A program made the position numbers and the translations under genes. From Steromphala cineraria (lineage: Eukaryota > Mollusca > Gastropoda > Trochida > Trochidae): a stretch of DNA of 64,000 nt. Of this stretch, positions 36,950-51,900 are shown piece after piece. The stretch spans positions 8,133,724 through 8,197,723 of the forward strand of contig OU744736.1 of assembly GCA_916613615.1 (NCBI GenBank). Direction: 5' to 3'. Numbering within the stretch: position 1 is the stretch's first letter; every line of letters begins with the position of its first letter. Below the pieces are notes generated by a model. It did not search any database and was not told the origin of the DNA. It saw nothing but the letters and a program-made list of their open reading frames with translations.

Positions 36950-37066
36950 ATGGGGACCTTCCTCGCCTGTCTGCTACTGGTCGTGTGCTGCACGTGTGTG
37001 CGAGGGACCTGCCCCTGCAGCAGTCTGGAACTGTGCAGGCCCATACTAGACACGACCCGGGACGAG
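36950..37066 (+). CDS. CTBS: CTBS exon 1 (signal peptide)
   Basis: ATG in the context GAGAGATGG opens a signal peptide of about 19 residues ending CCTCVRG. The mature start CPCSSLELCRPILDTTRDE follows, then a donor GAG|GTATGG in phase 0. The cysteine pattern CPC...LCRP is diagnostic for chitobiase. Confidence 0.93.
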
Positions 37067-40000
37067 GTATGGAGAGGAAAAAATCAATTTAGATTTTAAT
37101 TTTAAGGGCTCATATTAAACTTTCTATATTATTTTATATGAAAGAAATGATTGAAAGGACTTGGTAACGATATTCAATTTCAGTCTGAGCAAAGACATAA
37201 ATATTTCTGAGTCTGAGACGACTAGCTAGACTTCCAACTTTTTCTAGACTTGAGAAGGCTTCTTGAATTTTTTGCTCTAGGCATTGCATGAATGACAGAC
37301 TTAGTACCCCATTTCATAGAAGACCACATGCACAAGCCTTGAATATAATCTTCCTCTAAAACTCCTGGGGTCATGAGAGTCGAAGTAAATACAATCGGCC
37401 GGGTTAAACATACATGTATAAAACTCAACCTCGCCCTCAGAAACAACCAGGATGTTGAGCTTTAAACGGCCAGTTCAACCGCGTTTTCACTGATAAGCTT
37501 AGGCTGCTAACAAAGATATTTTTAGACACAGCGTGTCATTTGTTTAGCAGATCTATAAATAGAATGAGAAATGTCCCTTCCCATAATGCAATGTAGTGGG
37601 CAGGGAATTCTGGGTGGGACCTATGTTTTCAGTGACCATCAAAATTCGATAATGGCCCTTCGTTTTTTAAAAACAGTCACTACGTTAATATCATGGAATT
37701 TACATGGTTATATGTGTAAAAGGGTCATTTCATCCTTAGAAAAATCTTTGTCGTTTGAACAACAGTAAAATCAGTTGCATTTTGGCCTCTTGCAGTGACA
37801 TGTCAACTCATGATTGTAAAGCAAATTTTAAAAATGTTTATCCAGTTAAGTTTATTGTAGATTTCAGGTTATTTCATTTTGGGGCAATGTCTCCCAAATA
37901 AATCCGCTTGACATTTCTCTCTTGTCTACTCGCATGCGAATTTCCATCGTACTTTCGTGATCGCCCTCGACTTCGCAGTTCGCACAACCTCACTCATAGT
38001 AGAAGATTTTTTTTCTTCAATAATATATCTTAATCACTTAATTCACATGATGTTCGGAAAAATGCAATACGTACGTACTGTGTATAATTGGGAGTGCAGC
38101 AGCGCTGACGAATTTTTTGTAAATACGAAAGCCGATGTGAATCAACTATTCTTCTCAGTGTCATATTGATTGAGCCTAGACATTTTAGGTGTCATATGTA
38201 GATTTCAATAAACAATCTGTCTGTCAATTTTCTTATGCAAACATTATTAACAAATCTCCTACAATTTAAACATCCAAGTAACTACAACACCAACCAAACA
38301 ATCAGCTGACAATAATCAGTGGCTGCCATGATCAAGGCTTCGAGTTCGATCAGCTTTCTTCCGCCATTTTGAATTGTTAGCATTGCGAGAAAACAAATGT
38401 ACTGTATCATGCTAATTCATTGAGAATCAAGAAAAAATAATTGATTGATAGAAGAGGGACATGTTTACACGTGATGCATAATAAAAGTTACCAGTAAAGA
38501 CAATGTTTTGTGGCAGTAAATGCCAGTAATGCATCTCACGCTCGTAGTTAACAGGAAAGTCTTCCTGAATTTCGTTTCCACAAAAATACACCGCTCTAAG
38601 TGCTTGTCAGTGGCTTTGATTATTTTCGCTATTTTTTTTGTTTTGAAGGGCGAATTAGAACAAATTACCAAACTTGACATAGTTATTAACATAAAAAAAA
38701 AAGAAAACAAATCGAATATATAAAATTTTACGTGTCGTGTGCAAAAGGGAATTCCCTCCTGAATATTTGTGGAACAAAAAATACCCGGTCGAACTGGCCG
38801 TTTAAGAACCAGGGAGTAAGGGGTGCTGAACAAAATAGAACCCCAAAAATTCAACCTGAATAACTTTAAATACAACCAAGATCTCAAATAGAACAAACCT
38901 ATGATTTGCTAGTTCCAGGCAATGCTCACAGATTTGACATGAATCGACATAGACACAATTGTTTTGCAGAGTTTCTCCTTGAAATAATATAATGGCAGCC
39001 ATATGTGTTATAAATGAAATACTGGAGGAAATACGGTAGTTATGATTTTTGACAGGGTCAGACATACCAAGTTTGATAAGGTCTTAACCTAAGATAGATT
39101 TCTTATCTTCGAAAACATTTAAAATGTTCTGGTAAAATATTAACTCAAATATACAAAGCGTGCTAAGGGAGACACTTATTTGCTACAGGTGCAACAGAAT
39201 TGATAAATGTGCTTGAATGATTAAAACTTATTAGGCAAAAGTATAAACATGTTGATTTTAAATATATATCTATTCATTTATGTCCTCACATGATTTTGAG
39301 TAATTTGAAAAAAAATCTTCCTGAATGCAACATGCTGTTGAATTTTATTTAGAAAAGGGGAACATTTTGAATTTGTTCATTGTTTGTACCTTTTTGCAAC
39401 TGAACGCTTTCAGAAAAATATTCATCTACCCAAATGCAAATGTGCAAATGTATTTTTGGTTACCTTCAATCTTTACATATTTTGACCCAAAGGTCCATAA
39501 AATAAACAAACTAATTAATTTTGTCTGGCCTTGATGAAACAATTTAGTTAACAAAACATGCGCAATATTGATCTAAAATGATATTGAACATAATGAACTT
39601 AAATGTCATAAATACTTTAACAATAATTTTAGATGTTGAGAAAATGTAATCATTTTCTCTCAGACACTTATTATGATAAAAGATACACAAACATATTCAA
39701 GATTTTGTTCAATTGACCACCACATGACTCAGTAGGTTATCATGGTGTGGAGGTTCGGGTGCTTCAATGACCCTGAGAGCTCTACCAGCTGAAGCTAACA
39801 TGCTCCTGGTAGTGTCACCAGGTCGACAGGCTGCCAGGTTACCTAAGAAGCAAGACCGAAGTCAGTCTGATTAAAATTGACTGTGTTTCGAGGGTAACAA
39901 AATGAAAATTATCAGGGCTTTCCTCTCCACAATGATCTGAAAGCACCCAAGCTAGGTGTTTGTTCAACACCAGTTTAGCACAGACAAAACCTAGTCACAA

Positions 40001-43000
40001 GCAGACCAATCACATCATCCCTTTCGTCAAACCAACATGGCGGCGATCATGTAGAAAATGATTCAATCACAAGAGTTACCTGCCCCTAGCTCTGATATCG
40101 AAAGCTCTTGTCACCATCCTTGCGACTGGCTAGATGAGCTTACGTCAGAACATGTAGGTAATGGGGGTGCCTTCAGACTGTGAATGAGAGGAAAGCCGGG
40201 CTGGGTGTGGTTCGTTCAACCCCAATAGAGATAATATTTTTACACTCTTTTTCCTCAAAGCACAGTCAATTTTTAATCAGACTTGACCAAAGTTTTCTGT
40301 TTCTTTCTGTTTGTCTTTCATACAACACTCACCAGACAAAATATGATATTGAAAGGAAGTTATCCCGGCAACCATCGGAGCAAATAAGGCACATCACAAT
40401 CACATATAAAACACCTATAATTTACAATTGTACATTGAAACTTGCAGTTATAATTCATGTGTATTTCTAAGTAAACCTAGCCTCGATATTACCCATTTCA
40501 GTCCGATATTGAGTCTAGAAAGGTCTAGTAGAGCCGACCTTTCTCCGACCTATGACCCAACGTTATACAGGCGGTCTCAGGCAGACTATTGTGTCTTGGT
40601 AAGATGAGTTCTGATTGGTCAGATACGTGGGCTAAAACGACCCTCTAGTAGAACTTTCTAAACTCAATATTGGAGTGAAACGGGTAATATTGAGCCTAGG
40701 TTTACTTAGACTGTTATTAGAGGAAATAAAATCACGTATTGATATATATACATTTTACAATTGTATTTTTAATTATTAGTTAAAGGGGGACTGAAATGGT
40801 CTATGGCCACTTTCGGGATTCATAAAAAGCTGCTTGCAATTTGAATGAGAGTCAACTTTGAATTTTCGAAATTGGACGGCAACCTGCCTAAATACGGCTT
40901 TTAAAATACACGGCCTAATTAGCCCCGGCGAACAGAATCTGTGGTCACTGAAGCGTGGCCCGAGCGTGTCTACCTACTGTGACGTAGCAGTAGGAGAGTA
41001 GTTTCACCTAATGATCATTTTTCAACGGGAAATGATACCTTTTTAATCGTTCGTTTAACATACAAATATTCACAAAAACGCTCAATTTTTGTATATTCCG
41101 AAAGCTTAGATATCCGACGACTCAATAACGATGTATTCAAGCCAATGATTATTGTATAAACATGTAATATCGTATATTTCAAAACCATATCTAATTGCGC
41201 AAAAGGGCGACTGCCTTGTTAAATTGGCGCCGTTATGGCTAGAAATCTCCGTTAAAGTGATAATCTGATTGTCTGTTGTTTGCTGAATCTTACATAACAT
41301 ACACTGACTATTATTTCCGACGGTGACAAATAACAAATTGTTTATGTTTTCAGTGAACAAACCGACTACTTTCTACAATCTAATACCTACAATGTTAATT
41401 TTTTGGGAGTTTATTACACTATGAAGATATATTTTAAAGAGGCCAATAGACGGTGAATAATTTTACCATGATGATTTGAAGAAAAGGAAAAGTGTAAACG
41501 ATTTCATGTTATTTAATATTATGATATTTTTTCTCTTATGAAATGATAGGCAGCACTGTGGATTATCTTTAGTACATTATGATCAATGTCCGTATTTTTA
41601 CAACACATAACAATAATAAAATAATTAAACATTATTTAACAGTGGTTGATCTATTAAAGATATATAAGGTTTCAATTCGTATTGAAAATGAAACAATGTT
41701 ATATTTGGGATTACATTGTTTTGCATATAACATTCCGAATATTGGTTCAGTCACATCCATCAAAGCGATTCCGACAACAAAAGTAGTACAGAGTATTTTC
41801 TTAGATATTATCGTACTTGCTTCTTGCCTTTTTTATTAATCAGAAATTAACATATAAATCGTTTGGTTTGAAGGAGGTTTGTCTCCAGACATTATGGTAG
41901 ACACGCAGATGGAGATAGGCCCGATGGGCGGGGTGTCACGCTCTAATGAGTTTTCAAAGCGTTCCCCTGTTGATTTCGGCGGCATTCTAAAAACCGGGTA
42001 TAAAATGCTGATTAAAAGTCTAATTTATGTGTGTATTGTCTCAATTATATGCTCATTGCATTCTCATAGATAATAGTACTGGAGATATTGATCTATCATT
42101 CTTAGAAAAAGTACATTGCATAATCTCTTTAAAGTCAATGGTATAGTTTCCTGCATATATCATATCTGGCCATGATATGATACATGACATTAAGTATTAT
42201 CTTAAAAACAATTTTGAATTTAAATGAGTTTTGCCACCTTCCATCAAGAAAAATAACATATGTGAAATATTGTTATTAATTACCAACCTTACATTCTAAT
42301 GAGAGTGAAGTCCATTGTTTGTTATTTCTCAGGTGTACATGTTCTCGTTACACAACAATGAAAACACCTGGTCGAAGTTCAACTACAGCAAAGTGACTAC
42401 GATTGCAATGGTCGGCTACATCAGCGAGAAGCTGATGTGTTATGCTCATGAACGCAACACAAGGGTCGTCATTTTAGGTAAGTTTGTTTCTTTTATATTT
42501 TCACAAAAACAAAGCTGTTACCTTGATCAAGAAGTATCGTAAATCCTCAAATATGAGCTGGATCTCAAAAAAGCTCTAGATCTCTAAAAAGCACTTCAAA
42601 GCTCTCTTAGTGCTTTGATAGTCATAAGTAACTACAATTACATTGGTCTACAACTATCTTAGCACTAAGAGAGCTTTGAAAATCTAGGCCCAGATCTCTA
42701 ATACCGGGTTAGTGCCTGGGATCAAGAGTAGGTGAGGAAATAAACACTGAATCTCCAAAAAGCGCCAGACCTCTTTCTAAAGTCCATTTGTGCCAAACTA
42801 TCTGTGACTTCTTTGTTTATGCTGACAGCAAACCATATCAAACTTATGCTGCAATAATACATATTTTTCCTTGTGAAGCACACTATATACCGGTAGACCT
42901 TTCTAAAGTCCTTTTTGGCCATACATCCATAACAAATCTTTGTTTCTCCTGCCCCTTCTTTGCAAACTATCTATGACATTCTCCTGACAGGGAACTATCC

Positions 43001-46000
43001 GAAGAGCGATCTAACCAATGCTGCAAAACGTGCAGCGTGGGTACAGAAGCAACTTGAGACGGTTGAGAGCAACTATCTGGACGGGATCAACATCGACTAT
43101 GAGTCGCCTATAGCCAGAGATGAAGTCGATATCAGGAATGGCTATACGGCTCTTGTCAATGAAACATACCAGGCCTTCAAGAAGAAACTTCCATATTCCC
43201 AGGTCGGTTATTTGTTCAGTCATATCTTTTGACATGGCCTTCCTCTGTAAAAGCCAAACTTATCTGAAGGAATAAGACTGTAGGCAAGGGAAAACATTAA
43301 GTCCTTCGCAGAAGCCAAACTTATCTAAAAGGAATATAATTTTAGACAATGAAAAACTATGTCCTTCCCAGAAACCATACTTATTTGAACTTGAAATCCT
43401 GCATCCAGCCTGTCTGAGTTGCCATGACACATATTACCATTGGCGGATCCAGGGGTGGGGGTTCAGGGGGTCCTGACCAACACCCCTCCCCCTGTTGGAA
43501 ATCGATTTCAGTCAATAAAAATATACAATACACCCCCCCCCCCCCCCTGTTGAAAATCCTGGAACGACCACTGGTTATGGATTCATTATAACTATATTTC
43601 TTGAATGCCATAATGAGTGATTGAGGGGGTGTCATCCCATTTTAAGCCAAAATTGTCTGAAAGGCTTTGCACCCAACATCCATCATTAAGCCTTTTTGTT
43701 TAAATGTTTAAACTAAAAGGTTCAACGAAATTTGCAACATGAAAGGGTCACAAGACGTTGTGCCATGAAACCTTATTTCTGTCGTCAATCTTAAAAAGTT
43801 TATACCTTGTGAATGACTCATTTGATAGGATTGTTTAATTTAATGGACTCAAATCCAAACACAAATTAAAACAATTTGAGTATTTATGGATGTCTTCATA
43901 GAATCTTAATGATATAAAACATGATTGTAAACACTTCTGCTACAAGTACCATATCAAACATGAATAAAAGTACCGAGGGTACAGAAGCTCACCTTAAAAT
44001 GAATGATGTGGTAATATGGTTGAATTGTGTAATCATCTTTTATATGATAATTGATTATGGCTGCCATCATTAATTTTTTTATCTTTTAAAATGCTATTCT
44101 TCTGTTGGAAACCACTAGAGTTTGAACAAACATTAATACAAGAATGATATAATCATGATTTGTTAACAAGCAGTAGGTTTTTGTATAACATTTTTGTATA
44201 TCTATGGCTAAATTGGTGACCATCTTGGACTTTTTAATCTTCAAAATGCTACTTTTATGTGGGCATCTGTATTAATTTCATTATGATATCTTGATTGGTT
44301 TAGGAGTATTCATTTAGTCACACTCTAAACTTCCAAAGAACTAAAAAAATGATGCACATAAACATTTGGAATATATCCCTCTGACACAAATCACAAATTC
44401 AGCTAGTGATAGGTCCAATTGCCAAAGTAAACTGTCCAGGTCAATGTCTCATGTAATTCTAACTGAAGATTTCTGAATATCTTAAATCTTGACCTATGTT
44501 AGTGCAATCTGATTGGTCAGAATAGGCTAGGTACATGGGGGTTTATGCTAATTACTAGATATGATGACCTATGATGACCTCTTGCACCTGCATGTAGCTT
44601 ATGTAACTTATCCTCTTATGTAAGTTACTGTTATTCCATATAGTGAGTGTCCTCCCCTCATTTCAATATGCAAAACAGATACTCTTTAGAGGAGAGTTGC
44701 AGGAGAGGGGCTGGAAGGATAGATGGGGGGGGAGGGTTGGGGGGGAGGGGGGTAGAAGGAATGTGGGATAGGTTTGCAATGGAAGGACAGGAGAAAAAAG
44801 GGGAGGAGGGAAAGGGGGGGATAGAAGGGGTGGGGGTAGAAGAGAGGTTTGCAATGGAAATAATCTGGAGGTCAACTCAGTAATATGTTTATTGAAGTAT
44901 CTTAACAAACAGAGAGAATTGGTGAGAAAGACTTTGTAAAAAAAGAATTGTTCAGACAGCTGTTCAATTAGTTTTGAAGATGAATATTAAATGATATCTT
45001 TTATTAGCATGACAAACAAAATAAAAGATAATTTGTTATTCATTAACCAAAATTTTCAATTTGGAATAAATTAATTGCATGGGAACAATGGACTAAAAAA
45101 CCTAACAGTTAGTGTTGGGAGTGAACAAATTTAATCATTTTATATGCTTTTGAAAAGGATTTGTTTGAATTGAATGATCATTATAATTATCTAGATAATC
45201 ATTGTTCAGACCGTAATCAGATATAGATGATTATAAAATGTATATTTATCCCTCACTGGCTATGTTATTTGCCATATATATGAAGTGTCAGGAATTATGT
45301 AAAACGGAAAGGATTTATTAAAACAGTCATGCTTCAGGCTGTTCGCAGATAAAGATGATTCATACAGTTTTTTGTAACTGTATTTATAGTGTTGATGAAT
45401 ATTACAACAAGCGTATTAATACAAATATAATGACATTGATTTGATTGATCAGGAAATGTGTTCTTTTCAATGAATTTCATTAAATCTAATTGAAAATTCA
45501 ATATAATTGACATATTGACCATCTTGGATTCTTGATAATAAAATAAATTCGTCTTTGTCAGGAATCACTATATAAAAAAATACTCACTTTTCAGAATGAT
45601 ATCTTAATTGATTTAGTAGGAGTAGTACTTGGCCTGAAATCTAATTGAAAAATAATGACTTCTATGATGACATGTTGTTCCCAGAACCCCTTCAGCATGA
45701 TACAATTATCATTTATTTTTACAGGTATTTATAAAACACATGGTATTGGAACTGGAACCTGATACAAAATACCTCTATTATTAACTTATCATGTAGATAA
45801 CTGAACATAAAAGCAGATTCTTGACTTGTTAATATTAACTCATCGTGCAGATTGTTGTACACAAAAGCTGATTCTTCACTTGTTTAAATTGTTATATGTA
45901 AAAAGTATTACTATTGATAGAATACAAGTATATTTTTCATAAAGACAATTTATATACTTTCCATAAAGTCCATTATGTTCTATTAATCAATTAGGTCAGG

Positions 46001-48884
46001 ATTACTATGCAATATACAAGCAGGCAGGGCTGCTAGCCCCAGATCCTTAAGGAGAGTGTAGCAATTTGTGTATTGGGCTTTGTGTACGTATATTTGGAGA
46101 AGCATCCTAGTGTGCTGAGCATGTAAACCTGAACTTTGACTAAGCCCTTATGTGTGGTATTAATAGACTTGACGGGAGAGAACATGAATTGTTGTGAAAA
46201 ATATATATAATTTAACAAAATATAGTTAGCTTATGTCCTAAATTGATTTTGTGTCAAGAAGAACTGCTGTTAGATATAGAAATGGTACAAATATGAGTAA
46301 AACACAGGAACTGGAACCTGATGCAAAATAACTCTTTCCACATCAACTTATCATGTAGATTGCTAAACACAAAACAAGTGACAAGTTTTAAGTGTAAGTT
46401 GTTATTCTTAGAAAGAACATATCACTGTCATGAGAATACAAGTCTAATTTCCATAACTCTTATTGCATACACATGGCCATATAGCATAATGCTCTACCAT
46501 ATCAATTGGGTCAGGTTGATTATGCAACAGACTAGCAGCTGACTCAACAGAAATATCTGAACTCTGGTTGACCCCTTATGTGTGGTATTTAAAGGAATAT
46601 ATGGGAGATACCATTGTTCAAAATCTAACATGATGTTTAATGTCATTGGGTTTTTGCAGCTAGTTGCCATAAATATTTTAAACAAATTAATTAATTATGT
46701 TTGTCTTTCATCTTAATGTTTTAGAAACACTTAAAATATAGAACAACTTGCATGACAATCTTAAATATTCTATATTCAAGATAAAATTATGATTAGTAAG
46801 TTCAAATTATAGAATTTATATAGTGCGAGTGATCACTTGATGAAAGCTTAAAATTTAGTAATAATGATGTGTTATCTGCAGCTGAAAAGTCAATATGGAT
46901 GCCTTAGCGGCCATCTTGGATTCTCAAACCTGAAACGTCTACCTTTGTGGGAGGAATCACTATAGGTTTAACATACTACAATTTCAGAATGATATCTGCA
47001 TTCGTTTAGGAGGAGTAGTCTTTTTCCTGAAATCTAATTGAAAATTCAATATGGCTGCCATGGCGGCCATCTTGGGTTCTCAAAACTGAAACGTCTACCT
47101 TTGTGGGAGGAATCACTATAGGTATAACATACTACAATTTCAGAATGATATCTGCATTCGTTTAGGAGGAGTAGTCTTTTTCCTGAAATCTAATTGAAAA
47201 TTCAATATGGCTGCCTTAGCGGCCGTCTTGGATTCTCAAAACTGAAACGTCTACCTTTCTGTGAGGAATCACCATGGGTATAACATACTACAATTTCAGA
47301 ATGATATCTGCATTTGTTTAGGAGGAGTAGTCTTTTTCGTGAAATCTAATTGAAAATTCAATATGGCTGCCATGGCGGCCATCTTGGATTCTCAAAACTG
47401 AAACGTCTACCTTTCTGTGAGGAATCACCATGGGTATAACATACTACAATTTCAGAATGATATCTGGATTTGTTTAGGAGGAGTAGTCTTTTTCCTGAAA
47501 TCTAATTGAAAATTCAATATGGCTGCCATGGCGGCCATCTTGGATTCTCAAAACTGAAACGTCTACCTTTCTGTGAGGAATCACCATGGGTATAACATAC
47601 TACAATTTCAGAATGATATCTGGATTCGTTTAGGAGGAGTAGTCTTTTTCCTGAAAGTTTACGGACGGACAGACGGACGGACGGACGACGGACGAAGCGC
47701 CATGACATAAGCTCACATTTACTTTGTAAAGGTGAGCTAAAAACACCTTTTCCATATTTATAAGCCCTCCATTACCATATATTTAACTCACAAACTTACC
47801 TACCCAAGGCAGTTTCACTGGAAAATTTTGATTTAAGCCTGAACTCATAGTATATCTCAAGCAAAGAAGTTTAACATGTATCATTATTAACAGATTAATA
47901 GACGTCGGAATTCATTCTTTTCTTGGATCTCAACATATTTTTCATTCTGCTAGATTTTACAGTAAGCCTTTTAAAAGCTATGCCTTTAAGCCCAAGACAT
48001 TGAATAGGTCATATACGGTACTTGTTTAAGGTTACCGTTGACGTTGCTTGGAGTCCTTCGTGCATCGATGGTCGTTGCTATGACTACAAGAGCCTGGCGT
48101 CAGTGTCAGACTTTCTGTTTGTGATGTCATACGACGAGCAGAGTCAAATCACGGGAGAATGTATCGCCATGGCCAACTCCGGATATGCGAAGACTCTGGT
48201 TGGTAAGTGAACTACAGATTTCTTTGAAAGTTCTTTCGGGTCATGAATAGGTGATAACTGTCTTTCAGCAAATAAAAATTTCGGACAAGCTATCTCACTG
48301 CAAGAGGTAGAGAACTATGTATATCACATTCTCTCCCTTCAGAGACAGATCAAGTCATGTTGATAGACCCTCGATCTATCCTAACTCGCCGAAATCCATG
48401 GGTTCACACAGTTTCCCTTGGCGGAAAAAATTCCACCACAATTCTTTTGAATTGTTTTAGCTAATGAAAACGCTTCTTGCATGGAAAGGGTTGTTCATAT
48501 CTCAATGTGTTTGAGGATTTTAGAAAAAACGTCGCTGATTGCACAACTTATTTGATTGCCTCCCATTCTATCCCACAAATTTGGCAAGTTAGAACAGAGG
48601 CGAAAACAACGTGACCCATATGTCTCTGTGGGGAGAGAATGTGTATTTGATTGAATGTGATCCGATTTTTCTTGATGAGTTTAATTCATTACGTGAGACA
48701 GAAAAGTATAGCCACGAGTGAAGTATAAACTTTTGTACCAAATATCTAATATACCGGTATGTAACGAATGTAATGCAGGTGTAAGGGCAGACTTAGTTGA
48801 AAATAAGATTTTTATGCCCCCGAATCGGAGATTCCGGGGGTATATTGTTTTTCACCTGTCCGTCTGTCCGTCTGTCCGTCCGTC

Positions 48885-48915
<31 letters not shown>

Positions 48916-51900
48916 TTGTCCACAAAAACTTTAACCTTGGTCATAACTTTTGATTGGTCAGAGCTAGGTCTTTGATACTTGACATATGGATTCCTTGTGA
49001 TGAGACCTTTCAGATGACACCATGACATTTGACCTTGTGACCTTGACCTTGACACAGCGAGCCTTTTCCGAAAACTTTAACCTTGGCTATAGTTTCTATA
49101 CTGTCAGTGCTAGGTCTTTGATACTTGACATGTGTATCCCTTGTGATGAGACCTTTCAGATGACACCATGATATTTGACCTTTTCCGTCCGTCCGTCCGT
49201 CTGTCCGTTTGTCCACAAAAACTTTAACCTTGGTCATAACTTTTGATTGGTCAGAGCAAGCTCTTTGATACTTGACATATGGATCCCTTGTGATGAGACC
49301 TTTCAGATGACACCATGACATTTGACTTTGTGACCTTGACCTTGACACAGCGAGCATTTGAAACTTTAACCTTGGTCATAACTTTTGATTGGTCAGAGCT
49401 AGCTCTTTGATACTTGACATAAGGATCCCTTGTGATGAGACCTTTCAGATGACACCATGACATTTGACCTTGTGACCTTGACCTTGACACAGCGAGTCTT
49501 TTCCGAAAACTTTAACCTTGGCTATAGTTTCTATACTGTCAGTGCTAGGTCTTTGATACTTGACATGTGTATCCCTTGTGATGAGACCTTTCAGATGACA
49601 CCATGACATTTGACCTTGTGACCTTGACCTTGACACAGCGAGCAGGATGAATCCGGGGGCATTCGTGTTTCACAAACACATCTTGTTTTCTCAAGTTTTA
49701 TCATTTTGACATTTACACCACATAAACATGAAATGTTTCACCAATATTTCAGGTGTGAAAACCTACCTGTTAATTGAAGGTATTCCTCGCAATAAGCTTG
49801 TTCTTGGTCTACCCTGGTATGGCTACCTGTATGAATGTCTCACCTTTGACCCCGAGGTAAACTTTATGCAAATATTTGCTTAGGAGGGAACTGTTCAATA
49901 ATTGTCTTTCTTAAAACTTTCACATTTTCATAAACATACTTTAAATAAAAAAAATCGTTCAGAAAAAATCATTGAACACTTCCCAAGGAGGTAACTGTCA
50001 AAAACATGTTAAAGAAAATTTATACAAATTTTTCCTGCAGAATTGACATTAAATAATCATTTAGTAAAACATATAGAAACATTCCCTGAGAATATAAATA
50101 TGAGGTTATTGTTTGGGAAAATTAAATATTTCCTAATGACGCTTATAATGGTACTCATTCACCAGTATAGTGTAATAGAGTAAATACTGAAGTGCTTATA
50201 TTTAGACGTTATTCACAAGATACAAATTATAAAACTAAAAAACAAACAAAAGGGGCCATCTTCTCTAGCCTGTAAATTATCTTCATTGCTAAAACTGCAA
50301 TGGTGAAACAGTCTATATGTAGCCAATTGTAAGCTTCCAAGTTATGTATACAGCCTCATAGTATTGTTCCACGGGTTAGGGAAAATCATCACTATAGTCA
50401 CCAGCCATTATCATTATCAGAGTCAAAAGTCATAGCAATTATTTTATATATCTCCTCTTTTCTGTCACAGACTAACAAATGCAGCATCAAGCACGTCCCA
50501 TTCAGGGGAGTTAACTGCAGTGATGCCGGCGGCAGCCAACACGACTACAGTGCAATCATGCATCAACTCAAACTGCCTGGCAACACGAGGATCTTTGATC
50601 AGAACACTATGACTCCTTTTATTAACTACAAGGTAAGGTTGAAGAGCATAACTTACCTCCATCCCACTCTATCGGTGTACTCCTATCCTCGGGTCTCCTC
50701 TAATCCCCTGATCAGAACACCATGAGTCCTTTCATTAACTACAAGGTAAGGTTGAAGAGCATAACTTACCTCCATCCCACTCTATCGGTGTACTCCTATC
50801 CTCGGGTCTCCTCTAATCCCCTGATCAGAACACCATGAGTCCTTTCATTAACTACAAGGTAAGGTTGAAGAGCATAACTTACCTCCATCCCACTCTATCG
50901 GTGTACTCCTATCCTCGGGTCTCCTCTAATCCCCTGATCAGAACACTATGACTCCTTTTATTAACTTCAAGGTAAGGTTGAAGAGCATAACTTACCTCCA
51001 TCCCACTCTATCGGTGTACTCCTATCCTCGGGTCTCCGCTAATCCCCTGATCAGAACACCATGAGTCCTTTCATTAACTACAAGGTAAGGTTGAAGAGCA
51101 TAACTTACCTCCATCCCACTCTATCGGTGTACTCCTATCCTCGGGTCTCCTCTAATCCCCTGATCAGAACACTATGACTCCTTTTATTAACTACAAGGTA
51201 AGGTTGAAGAGCATAACTTACCTCCATCCCACTCTATCGGTGTACTCCTATCCTCGTGTCTCCTCTAATCCCCTGATCAGAACACCATGAGTCCTTTCAT
51301 TAACTACAAGGTAAGGTTGAAGAGCATAACTTACCTCCATCCCACTCTATCGGTGTACTCCTATCCTCGGGTCTCCTCTAATCCCCTGATCAGAACACTA
51401 TGACTCCTTTTATTAACTACAAGGTAAGGTTGAAGAGCATAACTTACCTCCATCCCACTCTATCGGTGTACTCCTATCCTCGGGTCTCCTCTAATCCCCT
51501 GATCGGAACACCATGAGTCCTTTTATTAACTACAAGGTAAGGTTGAAGAGCATAACTTTCCTCCATCCCACTCTATCGGTGTACTCCTATCCTCGGGTCT
51601 CCTCTAATCCCCTGATCGGAACACCATGAGTCCTTTCATTAACTACAAGGTAAGGTTGAAGAGCATAACTTACCTCCATCCCACTCTATCAGTGTACTCC
51701 TATCCTCGGGTCTCCTCTAATCCCCTGATCGGAACACCATGAGTCCTTTCATTAACTACAAGGTAAGGTTGAAGAGCATAACTTACCTCCATCCCACTCT
51801 ATCGGTGTACTCCTATCCTCGGGTCTCCGCTAATCCCCTGATCAGAACACCATGAGTCCTTTCATTAACTACAAGGTAAGGTTGAAGAGCATAACTTACC

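Larger units (their letters stand above)
37067..42332. other. CTBS intron 1 (5.3 kb)
   Basis: It contains a SINE 3' part (38905-39030), a palindromic element (39861-40283) and a fold-back (40467-40709). No coding exon is seen on either strand. Confidence 0.6.
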
